From Bacteroidota bacterium (lineage in GTDB: Bacteria; Bacteroidota; Bacteroidia; UKL13-3): 32,399 nucleotides of DNA. The stretch spans positions 1 to 32,399 of the forward strand of contig JAUXUD010000004.1 in assembly GCA_030680835.1 (NCBI GenBank), read 5' to 3'. Below the pieces are notes generated by a model that saw nothing but the letters and a program-made list of their open reading frames with translations, did not search any database and had not been told where the DNA came from. Made by a program: the position numbers and the translations under genes. Shown one piece after another: positions 8,917 through 17,466 of this stretch. Each line of letters opens with the position of its first letter. The stretch's first letter is position 1.

Positions 8917-9291
8917 ATGAGCAAATTTAAATATTTTTCAATAGCTATAATCATGGCAATAACATTTACCGCCTGTAAAAAAGAAGGACTTGGCGGTAAA
9001 GGAGAAATTAAAGGACAAACCGTTTCATATACCGACGGCAAGTATATTAAAGGTTCAACCGTTTATATTAAATACGGGGCAAAGTCGTTTCCCGGAACCA
9101 ATATAGCAAATTATGATGCCTCAAATACGGCTGATTCAGATGGTAAGTATGATTTCAAAGGCCTCAGAAAAGGAGATTATTATCTTTATGCTACAGGTAT
9201 GGAAAACGGAATGTTCGTTTCGGGAAACATGCGGGTTATTTTAAATGATGATGAGTTAAAGGAGAATGTTAACATAGTAATGTCCCGCTGA
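8917..9291 (+). CDS. Lipoprotein with carboxypeptidase-regulatory-like fold
   Basis: 124 aa. A signal peptide with a lipobox (FTACKK, Cys about residue 20) makes this a predicted lipoprotein. The rest reads like one small beta-sandwich of the carboxypeptidase-regulatory (CarbopepD_reg) type: GQTVSYTDGKYIKGSTVYIKY, then DSDGKYDFKGLRKGDYYLYA, the usual pattern in which a Gly/Asp turn precedes a 'fkgLrkGdYyly' strand. Enzymatic activity is not expected. No copy of the regulon promoter site was found in the 72 nt upstream, so it may be read from the ytxH promoter or its own. Confidence 0.75.
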   Translation: MSKFKYFSIAIIMAITFTACKKEGLGGKGEIKGQTVSYTDGKYIKGSTVYIKYGAKSFPGTNIANYDASNTADSDGKYDFKGLRKGDYYLYATGMENGMFVSGNMRVILNDDELKENVNIVMSR

Positions 9292-9312
9292 GCATAGTAG
9301 CCAAAACAATAT

Positions 9313-9376
9313 GTGAATAATGTAAGTTATTTCAATAATTATATAAGCTTTCGATCAACAATTACCATCAACTTTG
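9313..9376 (+). promoter_or_regulatory. Regulon promoter site, copy 4
   Basis: GTGAATAATGTAAG (9313-9326) and AATAATTATATAAG, cores 21 bp apart (9322 and 9343), then 25 bp to TTTG (9373-9376, context CAACTTTG). The start codon at 9413 is 36 nt further. Confidence 0.7.
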
Positions 9377-9412
9377 TTTGGTAATTAAATTATAAAGTTA
9401 AATTCAATTATC

Positions 9413-9937
9413 ATGAAATTTATAAAATTAATTGTTGTCGCAATAATATTGTCACTTTCAAATAACGCGATGGCTCAGGTTTCGGTAAACATTAATTTTG
9501 GGACCCCGCCCATGTGGGGACCTGTTGGTTATACCGATGTACGGTATTATTACCTGCCGGATGTTGAGGCCTATTATGACATTCAAACATCCATGTTTAT
9601 TTATTATGGAGGCGGGGTATGGGTTCACAGAGCATATCTTCCTACAAGGTATAGAAATTACGATTTATACAATGGTTATAAAGTTGTGATGACAGATTAC
9701 CGGGGTGATGCGCCCTATGCGAATTTTAAACATCACCGTACACAATACGCCAGGGGTTACCGGGGCGAACCTCAAAGATCGATTGGAAACAAGCCTGGGC
9801 ATGGAAATTCAAAAGGAAGTGTGCGTCCGGGTCAACGTCCACGAGGAAATCCCGGTAACAGTAACAGTAATAACCAGGGTGGAGGACATGAAAAAAACAG
9901 AAACCAGGGACATGGTGGCGGGAAAGGACATAAGTGA
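9413..9937 (+). CDS. Secreted protein with Gly/Asn/His-rich tail
   Basis: 174 aa. A clear Sec signal peptide (about 1-21, ending AMAQ) precedes an aromatic-rich region (about 22-100) with the patterns RYYYLPDVEAYYDIQTSMFIYYGGGVW, split as RYYYLPDVEAYYDIQ and MFIYYGGGVWVHRAYLP. Proteins of this type are frequent in Bacteroidota, but no function is known. The last ~65 residues are low-complexity, basic and rich in Gly, Asn, Arg and His (ending GHGGGKGHK), suggesting a flexible exported tail. The gene stands alone behind a regulon promoter site and is followed by a palindrome and a heptamer array. Confidence 0.75.
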   Translation: MKFIKLIVVAIILSLSNNAMAQVSVNINFGTPPMWGPVGYTDVRYYYLPDVEAYYDIQTSMFIYYGGGVWVHRAYLPTRYRNYDLYNGYKVVMTDYRGDAPYANFKHHRTQYARGYRGEPQRSIGNKPGHGNSKGSVRPGQRPRGNPGNSNSNNQGGGHEKNRNQGHGGGKGHK

Positions 9938-9945
9938 TTTACGTA

Positions 9946-9959
9946 CCGATAGCTATCGG
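9946..9959. repeat. 14-bp palindrome, copy 1
   Basis: CCGATAGCTATCGG is a perfect palindrome just after the stop of the preceding gene. A near-identical copy (CCGATAGTTATCGG) occurs at 28056-28069. It could fold into a weak hairpin in RNA; there is no T-tract. Confidence 0.6.
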
Positions 9960-9971
9960 AGTACGAATTAC

Positions 9972-10048
9972 GATGTACGATGTACGATGTACGATGTACA
10001 ATGTACGATGTACGATGTATGATGTACGATGTACGATGTATGATGTAA
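9972..10048. repeat. GATGTAC heptamer array, copy 1
   Basis: Eleven tandem 7-bp units, mostly GATGTAC with variants AATGTAC, GATGTAT and GATGTAA. It fills most of the gap between the genes ending at 9937 and starting at 10089. A second array of the same unit is at 25653-25708. Confidence 0.9.
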
Positions 10049-10088
10049 TCTGAAATCTATAATTTGGACCTTTATTAAAAAATAAATT

Positions 10089-10283
10089 ATGAATATTAAA
10101 AGAATATTTGGAGCAATACTTACCATCCTTGGGATTGGAGGACTTATATACACAGCCGTATTATTTGTGAATACTTCCGGGGGGACGCATGATGTGAAAG
10201 CACTTGTGATTTATGGTATTCTGGGGCTGATATTCTTTATATCGGGTATCAATCTGGTACGCACTACAAAAGACGAGTCATGA
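10089..10283 (+). CDS. Small two-helix membrane protein (64 aa)
   Basis: Two hydrophobic helices (about residues 7-27 and 37-57) separated by a short polar loop (NTSGGTHDVKA), with a basic N-terminus (MNIKR) and charged C-terminus. No domain name can be given; small proteins of this shape are frequent among Bacteroidota stress genes. The ATG follows an AT-rich leader. It could be an independent gene or part of the message starting upstream of 9413. Confidence 0.65.
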   Translation: MNIKRIFGAILTILGIGGLIYTAVLFVNTSGGTHDVKALVIYGILGLIFFISGINLVRTTKDES

Positions 10284-10317
10284 AATATGATGATGAAATT
10301 CAAGTTGGGTTAATTAC

Positions 10318-10446
10318 ATGTTACCGGATTCAGTTACCGGAATGATCATTCCCGGATTTCATAAATATTCCGGCAATAATGATGTTTTATTGAGAATATT
10401 TAGCGCTGCCAAAACAATGGGTATCAGCGTAAAATGGGTATTATGA
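10318..10446 (+). CDS. Possible 42-residue ORF overlapping the DUF748 gene start
   Basis: A short ORF whose TGA stop shares the bases ATGA (10443-10446) with the second possible start of the next gene, the classic overlap of translationally coupled genes. The peptide has no signal peptide or membrane helix and no recognised family. There is no good ribosome binding site. It may be a leader peptide, a gene remnant or chance. Confidence 0.25.
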   Translation: MLPDSVTGMIIPGFHKYSGNNDVLLRIFSAAKTMGISVKWVL

Positions 10447-12788
10447 AATGGTTAAATCACAGGGTTAAAAAAATAATCGTCATAATATGCGGTGTGTTAA
10501 TCATAGCATCTGTTCTGCTTATATTATTTATTTCGCCGATTACTAAATACTTAATTGAGAAGTATGATGAGAAATATACCGGCAGGCAGATTACCGTGGC
10601 ATGGGCTTATGTAAATCCGTTTACGGGTTATATACATCTCAGCAATCTGAAAATTTATGAATCTAAAAGTGACAGTATTTTTATTGCAGCAAGTGGTTTA
10701 AGTGTAAATATCGACATATATAAGATATTTTCCAAAACCTATGAAATTCGCGAAGTTACTTTAGATCATCCGCGGGGAATCATTATTCAAAACGGCAAAA
10801 AATTAAATTTTAGTGACCTGATTGAAAAATTTTCTTCGAAAAAAAGTCTGGATGCAAGCAAGGTTCCTGTTCATTTTAATATTCAAAAAATTAAAATTAC
10901 TGAAGGTGAATTTCATTATCGTGAACAACAAATACCGATAAATTATTTTATTAAGAAGGTAAATTTAGAAAGTGCAGGAAAGCACTGGGATCAGGATTCA
11001 ATCACATTCATATTTTCCTTTTTGCAGGGTATGGGTAAGGGTGATATAAAGGGGGATTGCATGATTAATTTTAAAAGCCTCGATTACCGGTTTGCATCTG
11101 TTATCAATAAATTCGAATTGCAAATCATTGAACAATACCTGAAAGAATTAACGAATTACGGGACATTCAGGGCAAATCTGGATGCGGATATAAAAGCCAA
11201 TGGGAACTTTAACGAACAGGAAAATATCACAGCCACCGGGCTCCTGTCAATCAATGATTTTCATTTCGGAAAAAATAAGATGGAGGATTATGCATCCTTT
11301 GATAAAGTTGTGCTCGCAATTGAAGCATTAAGTCCGAAAAATCATAAATATCTTTTTGACTCCATTGCAATTACCCATCCCTTTTTAAAATATGAAAAGT
11401 ATGATTACCTGGACAACCTGCAAATGATGTTTGGAAAAAATGGATCCAATATTTCGGCTGTAAAAGGAAATCCGGCCCAATTCAACCTGATTATTGAAAT
11501 AGCCAGATACGTAAAAGTACTTGCCAAAAACTTTTTTCGAAGTAATTACAAAATCAACAGGCTGGCAATTTACAGGGGAGATTTAAAGTTCAATGATTTT
11601 TCACAAAGTGAGAAATTTTCTATGGAATTAAATCCGTTGTTTTTAATTGCCGATTCAATTAATAAAAATCACAAAAGGGTTTCGGCATTATTTGAATCCG
11701 GAATTCAACCCTATGGGAATGCATCGGTAACATTGAGCATTAATCCTAAAGACAACGGAGATTTTGATCTGCAATATAAACTGCATAATTTACCCGTACC
11801 CTTATTTAATCCTTATATCATAACTTATACTTCTTTTCCAATGGACCGGGGCACTATCGGGTTACATGGCAAATGGAACGTGAGAAACGACAGAATTCAA
11901 AGCGAAAATCATGTGATAATAATTGATCCAAGGGTAAGTAAACGAATAAGAAATAAAGACACCAAATGGATCCCATTACCTCTTGTTATGGCTTTTATCC
12001 GGGAACGTGGCAATGTAATTGATTACGAAATTCCTATAAGCGGGAATTTAAATGACCCAAAATTTCACCTGCGTGATGTTGTTTTTGATGTGATCAAAAA
12101 TATTTTTGTTAAACCCGCAACGATTCCATACAGATTTCAGGTAAAAAGTATAGAAAACGAAATTGAGAAATCACTTACATTGAAGTGGGGGATGCAAAAG
12201 AGTTTACTCTATCCTAACCAGATAAAGTTTATTGAAAAAATTTCTGACTACCTGGAAAAAAATCCGGAAGCATCTGTTGATGTGTTTCCGCAACAGTATT
12301 CAATAAAGGAAAAAGAATATATCCTGTTTTTTGAAGCAAAGAAAAAGTATTTCCTGCTGATCCATAAAAAAAACGAGCAATCGTTCAATGAAGACGATAT
12401 GGAGCAGGTTGAAAAAATGTCGGCAAAGGATTCCTTTTTTGTAGGCTTTTTAAACCATACATTCAATGACTCTATGTTATTTACCATACAGGAGAAATGT
12501 AAACGTTTTGTTCATTCAACAATTGTTGATGCAAAATATAAACTGTTAAATAAAGAACGTTTAAATGCTTTTATTTCCTATTTTAAAGAAAATGGAGTCG
12601 AAAATAAAATTAGAATTCATAAGAATCGGAACGTAATTCCAAAAAATGGGTTTTCATTTTACAAACTCGTTTACAAGGGCGAATTGCCCGGGGCGTTAAT
12701 CAAGTCGTACCGGCAAATGAATGAATTAAATGATAAGTTACCGAGAAAAAAATTTAAAAAGGAACGCAAAGATGCAATTCAAAATTAA
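10434..12788 (+). CDS. AsmA/DUF748-like envelope protein
   Basis: 784 aa. One N-terminal membrane helix (about residues 13-35) anchors a long periplasmic beta-rich protein. Features of DUF748/AsmA-like proteins include the early VNPFTGYIHLSNLKIYESK segment and a long middle of strand-turn repeats such as ASVTLSINPKDNGDFDLQYKL (written here in part: ASVTLSINPK). The C-terminal third (about 590-784) is charged and resembles the OmpA-like tail of DUF748 proteins, without a clear peptidoglycan-binding motif. Such proteins are thought to act in lipid or outer-membrane traffic. An alternative start is the ATG at 10443 (residue 4). It overlaps the YihY gene by 17 nt, so the two are probably one operon. 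Confidence 0.75.
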   Translation: MGIMKWLNHRVKKIIVIICGVLIIASVLLILFISPITKYLIEKYDEKYTGRQITVAWAYVNPFTGYIHLSNLKIYESKSDSIFIAASGLSVNIDIYKIFSKTYEIREVTLDHPRGIIIQNGKKLNFSDLIEKFSSKKSLDASKVPVHFNIQKIKITEGEFHYREQQIPINYFIKKVNLESAGKHWDQDSITFIFSFLQGMGKGDIKGDCMINFKSLDYRFASVINKFELQIIEQYLKELTNYGTFRANLDADIKANGNFNEQENITATGLLSINDFHFGKNKMEDYASFDKVVLAIEALSPKNHKYLFDSIAITHPFLKYEKYDYLDNLQMMFGKNGSNISAVKGNPAQFNLIIEIARYVKVLAKNFFRSNYKINRLAIYRGDLKFNDFSQSEKFSMELNPLFLIADSINKNHKRVSALFESGIQPYGNASVTLSINPKDNGDFDLQYKLHNLPVPLFNPYIITYTSFPMDRGTIGLHGKWNVRNDRIQSENHVIIIDPRVSKRIRNKDTKWIPLPLVMAFIRERGNVIDYEIPISGNLNDPKFHLRDVVFDVIKNIFVKPATIPYRFQVKSIENEIEKSLTLKWGMQKSLLYPNQIKFIEKISDYLEKNPEASVDVFPQQYSIKEKEYILFFEAKKKYFLLIHKKNEQSFNEDDMEQVEKMSAKDSFFVGFLNHTFNDSMLFTIQEKCKRFVHSTIVDAKYKLLNKERLNAFISYFKENGVENKIRIHKNRNVIPKNGFSFYKLVYKGELPGALIKSYRQMNELNDKLPRKKFKKERKDAIQN

Positions 12789-13671
12789 GGATTCAGGCAA
12801 GTTGTTTAAAGCAAGTTTTAAAGAATGGGTTGATAAAGATCCATTCAGGCAAAGTGCCATCATTGCCTATTATGCCATCTTTGGTATACCTGGATTATTG
12901 GTTCTCATCATTACCCTTACTGGATTCTTTTTCAGTACAGAAGTGGTTAATCAAAATATACTGGAACAGGTATCAGCTACCATGGGTGCCGATACCGCGG
13001 TTCAAATAAAAGACATGCTTGAGAAAGCAAATGAATCCAAGTCCACCACAATGGGTTCAATTATCGGCATTTTTGTTTTATTAATAGGGGCAACCGGAGT
13101 ATTTGTGGAATTACAAACTTCGCTTAATATTATCTGGCAGGTAAAAGTAGCTCCGGCTAAAGGAATCTGGCCCATACTGAAAGCAAGGTTGTTCTCATTT
13201 GGATTGATTCTGGCAATTGCATTTTTACTTTTAATTTCACTCGTTATATCTACTGCACTTGCTGCCATGAACGAATTAATTGTTGCAGATTTATCTTCAT
13301 TTATGTTAACAATTTTTAATGTATTCAATTTTATTATTTCACTTGCAGTTATATCCATTCTCTTTGCTTTGATGTTTAAAATTTTACCTGATGCCAAAGT
13401 AAAATGGAATCATGTATGGCTGGGGTCGGTGCTTACCGGCCTATTATTTACCATTGGCAAAACGGCCCTAGCTTTTTATTTCAGCAAAGCCGAACCTGCT
13501 TCCGTATACGGGGCAGCGGGTTCTGTAATATTAATTCTGTTATGGGTTTCCTACTCATGCATGATTTTATTTTTTGGCGCTGAGTTTACTGCCGCCTATG
13601 CCAAATTGTATTCGGGGGTGGTACCGCCATCCGAAATTGCGAAAGTCGAAAAACACAGTCCATTAAGTTAG
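12772..13671 (+). CDS. YihY/virulence factor BrkB family membrane protein
   Basis: 299 aa from the start chosen here. This polytopic inner-membrane family was once taken for RNase BN; its function is unsettled. Six or so membrane helices are visible, and the family's late signature is present (ASVYGAAGSVILILLWVSYS followed by CMILFFGAEFTAAYA), as is LPDAKVKW before it. The reading frame is open back to an ATG at 12730, but the ATG at 12772 has a purine-rich AAGGAACG about 8 nt upstream and gives the normal family N-terminus (KASFKEWVDKDPFRQSAIIAYY, in part KEWVDKDPFRQSA). It overlaps the preceding gene by 17 nt, suggesting coupled translation. Confidence 0.88.
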   Translation: MQFKIKDSGKLFKASFKEWVDKDPFRQSAIIAYYAIFGIPGLLVLIITLTGFFFSTEVVNQNILEQVSATMGADTAVQIKDMLEKANESKSTTMGSIIGIFVLLIGATGVFVELQTSLNIIWQVKVAPAKGIWPILKARLFSFGLILAIAFLLLISLVISTALAAMNELIVADLSSFMLTIFNVFNFIISLAVISILFALMFKILPDAKVKWNHVWLGSVLTGLLFTIGKTALAFYFSKAEPASVYGAAGSVILILLWVSYSCMILFFGAEFTAAYAKLYSGVVPPSEIAKVEKHSPLS

Positions 13672-13715
13672 CATATTATGCACAATTTTATGGTTTATTT
13701 TAATCAAAAATAACT

Positions 13716-13779
13716 GTAAATCATGTAACAAATTGTAAGAGTTATGTAATCATATTCCTGTTTTGGAAACCCACCTTTA
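13716..13779 (+). promoter_or_regulatory. Regulon promoter site, copy 5 (GH130/GT4)
   Basis: GTAAATCATGTAAC (13716-13729) and AAGAGTTATGTAAT, cores 21 bp apart (13725 and 13746), then 25 bp to CACCTTTA (TTTA 13776-13779). The leader to the ATG at 13865 is the longest of the set (85 nt). Confidence 0.7.
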
Positions 13780-13864
13780 CATTTCCTGAAATAAGTATAA
13801 TTACCTGTAGTAATTAACGCCTTATTGGAAGATTATTTTCAATGAACTGACACAGGAATTCATT

Positions 13865-14908
13865 ATGATAGAAGTAAAAAAAGAAGGTATATTATTAAAG
13901 AAAACTGCGTTGGGTTTTGAAAATGAGGGCGTATTAAATCCGGCTGTGATCAGTGATGGAAAAACCATTCATCTTTTTTACCGTGCGGTGAGTAAAGGGA
14001 ATTATTCGAGCATTGGCTATTGCAGTTTATCAAGCCCTCTTGTGATTGAAAAACGCAACGAAGTACCTCTGATTTTCCCGCAATTTGATTATGAAACGCA
14101 TGGCGTGGAAGACCCGCGTATAGTGAAGATAGACGATCTGTATTATCTAACCTATACGGCATATGATGGCGTTAATGCATTGGGTGCCCTGGCGGTTTCA
14201 AATGATTTGGTAAACTTTGAAAAAAAAGGATTGATTGTACCCTCAATTACCTATGACGAATTCAGTCGTTTGGCTGCGTCGAAAGGGGCTATCAATGAGA
14301 AATACCTGCGTTATAACGAACACGAACGGGTAATTGAAAAACAAGGCAAGAAAATATTTATCTGGGATAAGAATGTAATTTTCTTTCCAAGGAGAATAAA
14401 CGGTAAATTACATTTTCTGCATCGGGTGCGCCCCGACATTCAAATTGTATGTGTAAATGAAATTGCTGAACTCACAACCGAATTCTGGCAAAATTATTTT
14501 ATTCATCTGGATGAAGGAATTGTATTGACTCCCAAATTTAAACACGAAGTGAGCTATATCGGGGGGGGATGCCCACCGATAGAAACGGAGGCAGGATGGT
14601 TAATGATCTATCATGGGGTTCAGGACACTATAGATGGATATGTGTATTCGGCTTGTGCAGCGTTGCTTGATTTGCAAAACCCACAGAAAGAAATTGCCCG
14701 GCTTCCTTATGCATTATTTAAACCCCTGCATGACTGGGAACTGAAGGGAGAGGTGAACAATGTATGTTTTCCTACCGGATCCGTTTTGATTGGAGATACC
14801 CTATATATTTATTATGGTGCTGCGGATGAACAAATTGCATGTGCTTCGCTAAGTTTATCAGAATTATTAAAAGAATTATTGCTTAATACAATTAAAGATG
14901 TTAAATGA
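13865..14908 (+). CDS. GH130 family glycoside phosphorylase/hydrolase
   Basis: 347 aa, a five-bladed beta-propeller enzyme of family GH130, which mostly phosphorolyse or hydrolyse beta-mannosides (beta-1,4 or beta-1,2). Visible family marks are FENEGVLNPAV near the start, HGVEDPRI (79-86, with Asp83 at the position of the family's catalytic acid), FPRRINGKLHFLHR (174-187), GGGCPPI (233-239), YHG (249-251) and YYGAAD (316-321). No signal peptide is present, so it is cytoplasmic. Its stop overlaps the start of a GT4 glycosyltransferase by 11 nt; the two should be made together and probably act on one polysaccharide or glycan. The exact linkage cannot be read from sequence. Eight consecutive G bases encode Gly233-235. 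Confidence 0.85.
   Translation: MIEVKKEGILLKKTALGFENEGVLNPAVISDGKTIHLFYRAVSKGNYSSIGYCSLSSPLVIEKRNEVPLIFPQFDYETHGVEDPRIVKIDDLYYLTYTAYDGVNALGALAVSNDLVNFEKKGLIVPSITYDEFSRLAASKGAINEKYLRYNEHERVIEKQGKKIFIWDKNVIFFPRRINGKLHFLHRVRPDIQIVCVNEIAELTTEFWQNYFIHLDEGIVLTPKFKHEVSYIGGGCPPIETEAGWLMIYHGVQDTIDGYVYSACAALLDLQNPQKEIARLPYALFKPLHDWELKGEVNNVCFPTGSVLIGDTLYIYYGAADEQIACASLSLSELLKELLLNTIKDVK
14571..14578 (+). repeat. G8 homopolymer inside the GH130 gene
   Basis: Eight G in a row encode Gly-Gly-Gly of the conserved GGGCPPI segment. In an AT-rich genome such a run is rare and prone to slippage; a one-base change would truncate the enzyme about two-thirds of the way through. A second G8 lies outside genes at 25639-25646. 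Confidence 0.7.
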
Positions 14909-17255
14909 AATTGAAATGAAATTCGCACCGGATGTTCAAGTAAAATACCCGGATGGTAAATTGCCTGAAATTTTATTCATCACCTCGTATCCTCCCCGTG
15001 AGTGCGGTATTGCAACGTATTCACAGGATTTGATAAAGGCTTTGAACAACAAATTCAACCGTTCGTTTAAAATAAGCATTTGTCCCCTTGAATCAGAAAA
15101 TGAGAATCATACATATACAGATGAAATAAAATATGTTCTCAATACAACGCATTCAACTGCATTTAAAAGCCTGGCAAAAAACATAAATGAAAATAATGAT
15201 ATCCGGATGGTAATGATTCAGCATGAGTTTGGATTTTTTGATAAAAAGGAAGCTGATTTTCATAAATTTTTAGATTCACTTATAAAACCGGTAGTTGTTG
15301 TTTTCCATACCGTATTGCCAAATCCGCATGAGTCTTTAAAACTAAAAGTTCAGCAAATTGCTGCCATTTCAGCATCTATAATAGTGATGACCCATTCCGC
15401 TGCTCAGGTATTGATCAATGATTATGGAGTTGCCGAAGAAAAAATTACTATTATCCCACATGGCACCCATTTGGTACCACACTCTGACAAAAAATTACTT
15501 AAGCATAAATATAATTTAACCGAAAAAAAAGTACTATCTACATTTGGATTGCTAAGCTCAGGAAAAAGTATTGAAACCACATTGAAGGCATTACCTGCCA
15601 TCATCAAGGTAAATCCGGATGTGATGTTTTTGATTATTGGTAAAACGCATCCTTCGGTATTTAAAAATGAAGGACATAAATACAGGAATATGCTGGATGC
15701 CATTGTTCAGGAACTGCAATTGCAGGAACACGTGCAATATCTTAATTATTATTTACCATTGCCTGAATTGTTGGATTATTTGCAGCTTACAGACATTTAT
15801 TTATTTACCTCCAAGGACCCTAATCAGGCGGTGAGCGGAACATTTTCTTATGCCATTAGTTGTGGTTGTCCTATTATTTCAACTCCCATTCCCCATGCCC
15901 GTGAAGTACTGCGAAAAGATGCAGGTGTTATTATTGATTTCGAAAACTCACAACAGTTGTCTGATGCAGTTAATGGCTTGCTAAAAGATGGAGCACTTCG
16001 GAAAAGCATCAGTTCAAACGGATTGCACCGGATGGCATCAACCGCATGGGAAAATACTTCTATAGCGCATGCCATGCTGTTTGATAAAATTTGCAATGAG
16101 CAAGTTGCATTAAAGTATAATATTCCGGAAATCAATCTGGATCATATAAAGAAACTGACTACGGATTTTGGAATGATACAGTTTTCGAAAATTAATCAGC
16201 CCGATATTTGCAGTGGTTATACGCTGGATGATAATGCCCGGGCCATGATTGCTATGTGTCAGCATTTCGAATTTTCAAAAGAGGGGAAAGATTTGGAACA
16301 TATTTATATTTATTTTAATTTCATCAAACATTGTTTGCAACCGGAAGGATACTTTTTGAATTATGTTGACGAACAAAAAACATTTACAGAACAAAACAAT
16401 TCTACAAATCTGGCTGATGCCAATGGAAGAGCCATATGGGCACTGGGATATCTGATATCCATCAGTGCTTTATTGCCTGAAAAGCTTGCAAGCGATGCAG
16501 AATCAACGATGCAAAGTGCACTGTTAAAAGTGAGTAATATTCACTCAACCCGTGCAATGGCATTTATTATAAAAGGTTTATATTACCGAAATACTGTTAA
16601 CAAATCGGATCAAAATATTTTTTTAATAAAAGGCCTGGCCGACCGCCTGGTGCAAATGTACCGTCACGAGGTTGATCAAAAATGGCAATGGTTTGAAAGT
16701 TACCTTACCTACGCAAACAGTATAATACCGGAAGCATTGTTATGTGCCTGGATTGCAACAAACGAATCTATATATAAAGAAATTGCCAAATCTTCTTTTG
16801 ATTTTCTGCTATCAAAAACGTTTACAGAAAACAATATAAAGGTAATATCAAACAAAACCTGGCTGAGAAAAGGGGAGGAGTCTGTTTCGTTGGTTATTGG
16901 AGGAGAACAGCCCATTGACGTGGCCTATACCATTATTGCCCTAAGTAAATTCCATGAAGTGTTTCAAGATGAAAGTTACCAGCTTAAAATGAAAACTTCT
17001 TTTAACTGGTTTTTGGGAAACAATCACCTGAATCAGGTTATTTACAATCCCTGTACGGGTGGATGTTATGACGGGCTGGAAGAAAACAATGTAAATCTGA
17101 ACCAGGGAGCTGAGTCAACGGTAAGTTACCTGATGGCCCGGCTAACTGTTGGTACGGGCAAAAGGGAAATTTATACCCCAAAAAATCTTACTCTGGCTCA
17201 TATAAACCCGGAGGAAAAAATATTGATAGAAAGCTTACAAAAGGAAATGGCATAA
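14898..17255 (+). CDS. GT4 glycosyltransferase fused to a helical (alpha/alpha-barrel-like) domain
   Basis: 785 aa in two parts. Residues about 24-400 are a GT-B fold glycosyltransferase of the GT4 type: TSYPPRECGIATYSQDL (29-45), IQHEFGFF (107-114), IIPHGT (185-190), STFGLLSSGKSIETTLKA (in the second Rossmann half) and SGTFSYAISCGCPIISTP (313-330). The usual EX7E donor motif is not conserved here. Residues about 430-760 are a helix-rich domain with repeated patterns such as SGYTLDDNARAMIAM and LADANGRAIWALGYL, like an (alpha/alpha)6 toroid. No signal peptide or membrane helix is present, so it is cytoplasmic. Coupling to the GH130 gene suggests that they make and turn over the same mannose-type glycan. 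Start codons at 14898, 14907 and 14916 are possible; the first gives the overlap. Confidence 0.82.
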   Translation: MLNEIEMKFAPDVQVKYPDGKLPEILFITSYPPRECGIATYSQDLIKALNNKFNRSFKISICPLESENENHTYTDEIKYVLNTTHSTAFKSLAKNINENNDIRMVMIQHEFGFFDKKEADFHKFLDSLIKPVVVVFHTVLPNPHESLKLKVQQIAAISASIIVMTHSAAQVLINDYGVAEEKITIIPHGTHLVPHSDKKLLKHKYNLTEKKVLSTFGLLSSGKSIETTLKALPAIIKVNPDVMFLIIGKTHPSVFKNEGHKYRNMLDAIVQELQLQEHVQYLNYYLPLPELLDYLQLTDIYLFTSKDPNQAVSGTFSYAISCGCPIISTPIPHAREVLRKDAGVIIDFENSQQLSDAVNGLLKDGALRKSISSNGLHRMASTAWENTSIAHAMLFDKICNEQVALKYNIPEINLDHIKKLTTDFGMIQFSKINQPDICSGYTLDDNARAMIAMCQHFEFSKEGKDLEHIYIYFNFIKHCLQPEGYFLNYVDEQKTFTEQNNSTNLADANGRAIWALGYLISISALLPEKLASDAESTMQSALLKVSNIHSTRAMAFIIKGLYYRNTVNKSDQNIFLIKGLADRLVQMYRHEVDQKWQWFESYLTYANSIIPEALLCAWIATNESIYKEIAKSSFDFLLSKTFTENNIKVISNKTWLRKGEESVSLVIGGEQPIDVAYTIIALSKFHEVFQDESYQLKMKTSFNWFLGNNHLNQVIYNPCTGGCYDGLEENNVNLNQGAESTVSYLMARLTVGTGKREIYTPKNLTLAHINPEEKILIESLQKEMA

Positions 17256-17299
17256 GTAATTTTATGTTGATTCAGAAGGAAGTTCTGAAAACCAGATTT

Positions 17300-17340
17300 A
17301 GCCGCTTTGTTGAACATATTTATTGACAGGCGGCTTTTTA
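17300..17340 (+). terminator. Intrinsic terminator after the GT4 gene
   Basis: AGCCGC (17300-17305) pairs with GCGGCT (17330-17335), extended inward by a G-U and an A-U pair, followed by TTTTTA. The loop is long (about 20 nt). It closes the GH130/GT4 operon. Confidence 0.65.
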
Positions 17341-17367
17341 TTTATGGCAAAGTGCCCTATTTAATGT

Positions 17368-17431
17368 GTGAATGATATAACATATAGTTTAAATTGTGTA
17401 ATCGTTTTGAGATTATAAGTGAGAATCTTTG
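17368..17431 (+). promoter_or_regulatory. Regulon promoter site, copy 6 (giant Ig protein)
   Basis: GTGAATGATATAAC (17368-17381) and TAAATTGTGTAAT, cores 21 bp apart (17377 and 17398), then 25 bp to AATCTTTG (TTTG 17428-17431). The start codon at 17467 is 35 nt further. It places the transcription start downstream of the open frame's first ATG (17419), which decides the start. Confidence 0.7.
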
Positions 17432-17466
17432 CCTGCTTAAATAAAGTACATTTAAATCCAAATCAA

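Noticed and set aside
9968-10153. Minus-strand open frame of 61 codons over the heptamer array
   Set aside because: Most of it is the GATGTAC repeat read backwards (repeating YIVHHTS-like residues); the rest is antisense to the small membrane-protein gene.
12730-12771. Upstream start for the YihY/BrkB protein
   Set aside because: It adds a basic non-family leader and overlaps the DUF748 gene by 59 nt; the ATG at 12772 has a ribosome-binding-like AAGGAACG.
17419-17466. Upstream start giving 16 extra residues on the giant Ig protein
   Set aside because: The -7 box (17428-17431) lies inside this extension, and the Met at 17467 begins a proper signal peptide.
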